From positions 375 to 64,374 of the forward strand of contig BDIU01000149.1 in the NCBI GenBank assembly GCA_002118135.1: a DNA stretch of 64,000 nt, in the 5' to 3' direction. Source of the stretch: Trebouxia sp. TZW2008 (lineage: Eukaryota; Chlorophyta; Trebouxiophyceae; Trebouxiales; Trebouxiaceae). The notes beneath the pieces are model-generated. The model had not been told where the DNA came from. It saw nothing but the letters and a program-made list of their open reading frames with translations, and searched no databases. Of the stretch, positions 59,001-64,000 are shown piece by piece (the stretch's first letter is position 1; the number at the start of each line of letters is the position of its first letter). The position numbers and the translations under genes were made by a program.

Positions 59001-62000
59001 ATGCAACAAGGCGAATGTGGCATGATGCTCCATGTTGTATGTCCTTGTGTCTATTGCACAGCTCGGGCATGATTCTGGTACAACTGTATGCAAATCACGT
59101 GAGAGACAACAGTGGCATGATGGTACATGTCGTATGTCCTTCAGGTTGGGTTCAAAGGCAAGCGTGCTCCGTGGGGCGTCACCCCATCTGTCTACTCCAT
59201 GATGCTTGTGAATGTGCACAGCACAGTCACAGCAGGCGCCCTATACCCAGCTAAGCCATATCACGAAGATGTTGACTTTGCGCACTTGTGTGAGGAGCGT
59301 CAGCTCGTGATGTTGAAGTGCAACTGGCTCTTCTTCCATAAGGTAGGATGACACCCTGTACCCAATTGCACTCTTTCAAATGCGGTGCACAAACTTCTTA
59401 CTTGCAAGGTGCTCCTTAGTGTCAAGCAGATGCTGCAAGCTGGATGATCCAAGCTGATATTGCCTATCAGCTGCATGTCTGACTCATCACGCTTGACCAC
59501 GAGGCAGTTTTTTCAACGCTTGATGAGACACTTTTCTGGATGCCTGGTTGCAGATGCAGCATGTGAGCACCTGATAGCAGCAAGTCCTCATGTCTGGTTT
59601 TGTCTACAGGCACGGGTGTCCCCTGCGTACATCAGAAGAATCAGGTTGGGGCAGCCAGCACCGCAAGCACAAGCTCCTGTGTTTACAGTGATGCTGGGCA
59701 GTGCTACTCTACACAGTGGTCAGCTTGTTCAAATGATGGTGCCGGCATCAGCTGGCAGTCCTCAGCTTCTGAGTGTTGGCAACACCCGGTTGCCCCTGAA
59801 TGAGGCTGTTGAACAGTGGCCTTGCAATCCTCAGGGGCCTGATAACAAGATTCTCCACCTTGTTTGCTTGCCTCTTCTGCCTGAGGAGAGCAAGGACCAA
59901 AGGCTTACTCTAAGTTGCAACAAGGGGGATGTACAGAAGACTATCACTGCTGACCGTACCTTCTCTATGCTCGGGTATGTGCGTTTGCCCATGCTTGATA
60001 AGACCAAGCATGTCTTCCCTTGTCAACTGTACAAAGTCAGCATACATGTGAGTAAATGCACAATTGTGATGCGGTGAGCTTGTGCAATACTTACACAGAG
60101 TACATGGCATGTAGGCAGGCATCTCTTGCTTTCCAGCATAGTCGTGCAATGCGCATCATTTGACTTGAAGTGTCTCATTGTAAGCCTGTGAACAAAAAGT
60201 GATTGTATGGTCTGTGCAGTTTGCAGCCATGTGGTGGTCATGCTGAAGTTGATTTCAAGTTCGCCCCTTCAGAAGCAATTGTGGCCAGCAGCTGCAAGAC
60301 CCAGCTGAGTCTTGTCATGAGTCACATTGACAAGATGCTGTCTGGGGATAAGCTCAAGATTGTCAGCAACAATGTTGCTGAGAATGATCAAGCTTTAGGC
60401 TTTGCATTGGCTGAGAATGCTAAGAGCATTGTGTCAGACCGTCCAGAGTTTGCGAACATCCCACTTATCTTCCTTCAGAGGGAGGTGTTCAATGCCACAT
60501 TAGATAGCCAAATTGCCCTGGCCCTGAATACCCTCCTAGACCTGCGCCAGCGTAAACTGGCGCTGCAGTCTACTGGCGCCCATTTTTTGATCCTAGCTAA
60601 CATCAGCTGCGTAGGCCTCAGCAATGTGCGAAAGGACTCAATTGCGCATCATGTCTCCCCAAATCATTGGCAGAGCTTCCAACAAAGCGGCTTGGAAGTC
60701 AGGGAAGTGCTTAGGTCCTTTGGTTTCCCAAGTGAATTCTTCCCCAAGTGTCACGTGCTCATTCAGCTGAATCTGGCAGGCCACTCAAAGACGCCTGCTA
60801 TCAAGCGGCAGCAGGAGCAAGTAGTTATTGACTTGGTCAATGAGCCTGGCCAGAAGAGGAAGGAAAGGTCCAAGCCACCAAGCACAACAGAAGCCAATCA
60901 TGGAAATGCGGCTCAGGGAGGGCAAGGGACAGCAAAAGCTGGGCGACCATCAAAGCTGCCAAAACGGTCTCATTTTGAGCTGGATCTTGGCAGTGACTTG
61001 CAGCCAAGCAGCAAAGAAACAGCAGCTGACAAGGCAGGCAGCTTTTCAGCCAATGCAGCTGGCATGCACAAGCATGATAGTGAGCAAAGGTCCAAGAAGA
61101 CTGATATTGCGCCCCAGCAGCAGAGACACCAGCCAAGCAGCTCTGCAGCTTTGGGAAAGAGAGGCAATGCCACCCTTTTGAGCACCAAGGCAGAGGGCTA
61201 TGGGGAGCAGGTAGCTGCAGGTGACACAGGCCCAGTGGCAGCCTTCAAAGGGCAGCGACTGGCAAAGGAGCATGAGGTGCAGGCTGTTGGGCAGCAGCAA
61301 GTAGACAGCAAGCACGCTGCCAAGAAGAGGGCTGTCAGCCATTCAGCTGATGCAGCTGCCCAAGAAAAGGAAAGCACTCAGCAACAAGCCAAGAAGGCTA
61401 AGGCTGTGCAACAGTCACAGCAGCTAGAGGTTGAGCCAAGCAGCTCTGCAGCACATGAGGCTGCTCAAACGACAGATCAGTGAGTAGTTGCACAGCAATG
61501 CATGTTTCAAGTCTGATGTGCTGAGCCATCTGCGTTGTCTGTCTTGGCCTGTGCGTCTGACCAGCCCAGCAATACTGACCACCAAGCAGTATTGCTGGGC
61601 TGGTCAGGGATGTCGTTGTCAACATTTTGGCTGCTGTTTAGGATTGCTATGCATGCAAGGCATTCAGGCCATCAAAGCTCATGGGCAGGTGCAGAAATTG
61701 GTGAAGCTGCTGCTTCTGAAAGGATTGACTTGAACTTCCTGCTTTTCTGCAGATGTGAGCAATGCTGCTGCTTCTTGTCTTGTTCTTGTTGCTGGTGCTG
61801 ATGCTGCCCAACGGCCTGTAACCCATGCTGTTTTGCCACTTCCTGCCTCTTGAAGGCTGCCACTATCCCTTCACCGTCTGCTGCTTCTTTGTCTTGAAGG
61901 CTTGAGCAAGTGCTGGATCCAGTGATGTTCGACTTGACGCGACTGTGCCAGATTCAGCGCCGCGGCATGTACACAGACAAAGTCAGAGAGATGGAACGCC

Positions 62001-63804
62001 AATACGTGGTAAGGACTCCACGGCCTGATTTGACCCGCACCTCTTTCTGAAAGTTCTCCATTCACTTGTGACAACAGTCAGGTCTGCTGTATCTCCTCTA
62101 ACAAGGCAGCTTTGGCCATTATGTCAGCAAGACCAGAGAAGTAGAGCTGCATGGTGACAGCACTGTGCAAAGAGCTTCTTTTGCTAGTGATGGTGTTGAC
62201 TATATGATAACAAATGACCTTCCCTGAGATGAGCAGTTCCGCTCCATTGAAGCAAAGGTTGCTTTTGTTTCCAGAGGACGGTGGGGACCCACATACAACA
62301 GCAGCCGGCTGAGCTACAGCACCAGCTGTGGGCTGTTGTGTTCACCTACAGTGAGAGCACAGGGGATGGCAGTAGGCTTTCTGAGCTGTATGCAGAGCTG
62401 GTGGCCGACAAGCCATCTCCTTCAGGTCCCTCTTGCTCATCGTGTCTTGCTTCCACTGTTGCTTGATGCATCTGCAATTAACATGCAAAAGAGACGTGAT
62501 TCTTTGTCACTCAGATTTTGTCAGTGCCAACTTCATCATGCATGGTGCCTATTTGGAATCATTCCATATGCATAAGGTCCTTGACAAACAGTTGTCAAAA
62601 GCTGTCAGACTCTACAGTCTGGTACAAATTGCCCCCCCCCCTTCTCCAACCCCCCGAACCCCCAAAAGCCNNCCCCCCTATCCCCCCCCCCCAAGTTGTG
62701 ATGCTTGCTGTGTTGTCATCTGGTTCTGAGCTTTGCACCCTGCTGCTGCGCACCCACTGCACCATCAAAGAAGGCTGTGTTTCATTGGCATTGCTCCTTC
62801 TATGTAGCATAAAAGGCACGTATGCATTGCAATGATTCAGGGCGCTTTACAATGGGGCCAGCATTGGCTTTAAGTCCTAAAGCAGGTGCTTCTGTGCCAC
62901 AGCAGGCAAATTTGCCACAAGAGCAGAACACCGGCCATAATGTATCTCAGGCAGCTGCCACATCTGCATCTCCAGCAGGAGCTGCCAAGGTGCTCACTCT
63001 TTTCCTTTGCTATCTCACTCATTCTCAGAAAACCCATAGCTGCTACAATGCAATAGCTGTGTGTGTTGACATGTTATTGCAAGGTCTGATGCTTTATGTG
63101 CGTCCCATGTGCAGGCTGAAGAAGGCTTTTCTGATGAACGCAAACAACAGGCGCAAATGAGTTTTGCTCAGGTCATTCATGGACTGTTGCAAGAGGAGCA
63201 GGAACCCTTGACAGCATCGGACATTCTCAGGTCAGTCACAAGCTTGTGCTGACTGCCATGCTGATATGTCCTCCTAGTCAGGACCTAAGGATGCTACCAC
63301 CGCATTATAGTGCAGCTTCCGCAGGACAGGCACCTGAACGCTTCTGTTTGAGTGCATTGCCAACACGCACTGGTATGCGAATGCAGCGCCTTGCTGTTTG
63401 AATGCAGTGTCCTCCAACAGGCTGACTGGCCAGCATTCACCTCTCATCAGAAGCAGCTGAAACGGGACAGAGATTCTGGCAACTGGCTTGGAGACTTCCT
63501 TCCTAAATGGAAGAAAAAGGTCTCTAACGCTATCTCAGCTGACATGAGGGGATCAAACAAATACAACTTCAGGTAATAAGCGCTTTTCAAGCTTGGTGAC
63601 TCATTGTGCATGCTTGCAACAAGACTCATGGCATTTGATGACCTCAGTGCAGTCAGGCTTTGTTGTTGATTCAGCTTGACTCACATGTTGTGGCAATTGA
63701 TCCCGTGCACATCCAAAAGCATGCACTCTCAGTCAGCTGACATGCTGTGCCTGCACAGGTCGACTGGTGGAAAAGTGCCCAAGTATTCTGTGCAGTCTAC
63801 TTGA
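47018..63804 (+). CDS. Giant SF2 helicase / glycosyltransferase-like fusion (GREB1/TAGT-like)
   Basis: About 35 exons and ~3000 codons, from ATG 47018 (MSALGQIKLPCILGFEVAEE) to TGA 63802-63804. Well-phased exons include 48349-48519, 50353-50513, 50828-51417, 51693-51957, 52422-52651, 52833-53057, 54386-54536, 55019-55202, 55384-55610, 55960-56202, 56356-56447, 56730-57057, 57255-57641, 58792-58908, 59145-59342, 59610-60047, 60227-61479, 61900-62008, 62275-62425, 62886-62989, 63421-63572 and 63759-63804. Order of parts: N-terminal region; helicase motif I-like GSSNSNKST; DEAHHAA; SATP; GRMGDTFP; QELGRLCRY; a second P-loop KAQPQQGKTG; a glycosyltransferase-like block (SWIFVPSFNRSEG, GIGYARLC, IWMLDDN); a long Gln/Lys/Ala-rich disordered tail; and a possible winged helix. 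Junctions near 48760-48830, 49646, 51957-52142, 54700-55018, 57955 and 58440-58560 do not resolve cleanly: errors, extra introns or decay. Three introns start with GC. Confidence 0.7.
48349..48519 (+). other. Helicase motif I exon with degenerate P-loop
   Basis: Reads VFIGSSNSNKSTVGELLHII: a Walker A-like loop in which the Gly before Lys is Asn (GSSNSNKST). The exon ends CAG|GCAAGC, a GC donor. Confidence 0.6.
49621..50125 (+). other. DEAH-box exon of the helicase, with an in-frame TAG near its start
   Basis: KLFVMIVDEAHHAAVRQG is motif II and LLTLLVSATPACLL is motif III of an SF2 helicase. Upstream, FEAFKG is followed by TAG (49646-49648) in the same frame. Either the TAG itself is the splice acceptor (AAAGGCTAG|GTGTTG), or it is a nonsense change of a Gln codon. 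Confidence 0.6.
52833..53057 (+). other. Helicase C-terminal motifs (V/VI)
   Basis: GRMGDTFPQTFSCQDQRL and VTWVQELGRLCRYPSV resemble the motif V region and the Q-x-x-GR-x-x-R motif VI of SF2 helicases. The preceding exon ends ILVLCEKG, giving the hydrophobic strand before GRMGDTFP. Confidence 0.65.
55019..55610 (+). other. Second P-loop: KAQPQQGKTG-AYIGFL
   Basis: The junction of exons 55019-55202 and 55384-55610 gives RILLKAQPQQGKTGAYIGFL, an [A/G]xxxxGKT P-loop followed by a helix. As I recall, this 'P-Q-x-GKTGAYL' form is characteristic of the permuted-helicase part of GREB1-type proteins. Confidence 0.55.
57255..59342 (+). other. Glycosyltransferase-like (TAGT-type) module
   Basis: Ordered motifs: SWIFVPSFNRSEG and YVRIIVVRADKKEVQ (GT-A start and first strand pair), LLMIMPK, ETGIGYARLCTQLVAHLMGL, IWMLDDN (nucleotide-sugar/metal DD motif), VIGLNMHINEAYK, and VYSMMLVNV ... 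LYPAKPYHEDVDFAHLC ... VMLKCNWLFFHK. This order, with 'GIGYAR' then 'MLDD', fits TET/JBP-associated glycosyltransferases and GREB1. Donor and acceptor substrates are unknown. Confidence 0.5.
59006..59144 (+). repeat. Direct repeat inside the intron before the LNV exon
   Basis: GGCATGATG..CATGT.GTATGTCCTT occurs at about 59018-59044 and again at 59114-59141, just before the true acceptor at 59144. It may be a duplicated acceptor region. Confidence 0.65.
61221..61863. repeat. Inverted exon echo: intron carries an antisense copy of the exon tail
   Basis: Exon text at 61221-61300 (GTGGCAGCCTTCAAAGGGCA...; VAAFKGQRLAKEHEVQAVGQ) recurs in reverse complement within the following intron at about 61863-61790. 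The minus strand there reads MAAFKRQEVAKQHGLQAVGQ. The two stretches align colinearly over ~75 bases without obvious gaps. In the pre-mRNA they could pair as an interrupted long hairpin. Confidence 0.85.
61557..61607 (+). repeat. Perfect 21-bp inverted repeat with 9-nt loop
   Basis: Left arm 61557-61577 (CTGACCAGCCC...) and right arm 61587-61607 (...GGGCTGGTCAG) are exact reverse complements around ACCACCAAG. It lies in the same intron as the inverted exon echo. Confidence 0.95.
62621..62700. other. Poly-C tract with two unresolved bases
   Basis: C-rich low-complexity sequence with NN at 62671-62672, in an intron of the giant gene. It is probably an assembly or base-calling gap; true length uncertain. 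Confidence 0.9.
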
Positions 63805-63892
63805 TTGCTGTAGACAAGTGGGAGCTACAACTGCCGCAAGATGTTTACCGCTACTGCTGCAGAGCGCTCCTCAGCTATTAAGGAGCTGCTGC

Positions 63893-63897
63893 TGTAA
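63893..63897 (+). terminator. TGTAA poly(A) motif of the giant gene
   Basis: TGTAA lies 89 bases after the TGA at 63804, a typical distance for a chlorophyte poly(A) signal. It supports 63804 as the true end of the gene. Confidence 0.5.
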
Positions 63898-64000
63898 TGG
63901 ACGTGTTGCTCATTAATGTAGCTGCTGTGAAGTAAAATGCATGATGTATAACACTAATTGACTCAACAGGCCAGTGCTGCTTGAGCACTGATGATCTACA

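Noticed and set aside
61672..61863. Minus-strand ORF starting MAAFKRQEVAKQHG as a separate gene
   Set aside because: It is the antisense copy of the plus-strand exon at 61221-61300, not an independent gene.
62600..62700. Pro-rich ORF in the poly-C tract
   Set aside because: Low complexity, contains unresolved bases and lies in an intron.

Overview
The window is nuclear DNA of a green plant-lineage alga, most like a trebouxiophyte (inference). The protein genes are split by many GT-AG introns, the chorismate mutase and the U4 snRNA are of plant type, TGTAA motifs sit downstream of several stop codons, and a short TTTAGGG telomere-type motif is present. Genes are dense, and neighbouring genes often diverge from short shared promoters. 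Gene models below were built by reading exon frames and splice phases by hand. Where the phases close exactly I say so.

Layout: a coiled-coil protein with a C1q-like C-terminus (minus, 182-2733, 5' end unresolved); a secreted subtilisin-like protease (3086-7184); a very short retinoblastoma-related pocket protein (minus, 7803-9470); a WD40 protein (minus, 10121-12139); chorismate mutase (12656-14075); a tentative 80-residue protein (minus, 14622-14970); a bZIP factor with a Yap/Pap1-type basic region (15268-18643); the B subunit of DNA polymerase epsilon (19551-23693); a U4 snRNA gene (24432-24582); nucleoporin NUP107 (minus, 25089-33891); a 1010-residue J-like/DnaJ-X protein fused to a long LEA-like repeat tail (34909-44555); a small island of intronless, partly broken ORFs with virus-like features (44881-46975: HNH nuclease, membrane protein, BRO-N-like protein); and a very large gene of roughly 3000 codons (47018-63804). 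That last gene joins an SF2 helicase, a second P-loop, a glycosyltransferase-like module resembling the GREB1/TAGT family, and a possible winged-helix tail.

The strongest unexpected signal is structural. In at least four unrelated genes, pieces of an exon with its adjoining splice site are duplicated, in decayed form, inside the neighbouring intron. I call these 'exon echoes'. The clearest is in the protease: the exon end carrying the catalytic serine is followed by six degenerate copies in the next intron. Others lie in NUP107, at many points in the J/LEA gene, and in the giant gene, where one copy is inverted and could pair with its own exon. Most echoes would break the reading frame if spliced in. 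They are therefore either neutral debris of a local duplication process or elements acting on splicing.

Functionally the conventional genes are housekeeping: replication (polymerase epsilon B), cell-cycle control (pocket protein), nuclear pore, splicing RNA, and phenylalanine/tyrosine synthesis. Two genes are lineage-specific and worth following up: the J-like/LEA fusion (possible desiccation or freezing protection) and the helicase-glycosyltransferase (possible chromatin or DNA modification). An unresolved two-base gap (N) lies in a poly-C tract at 62671-62672.
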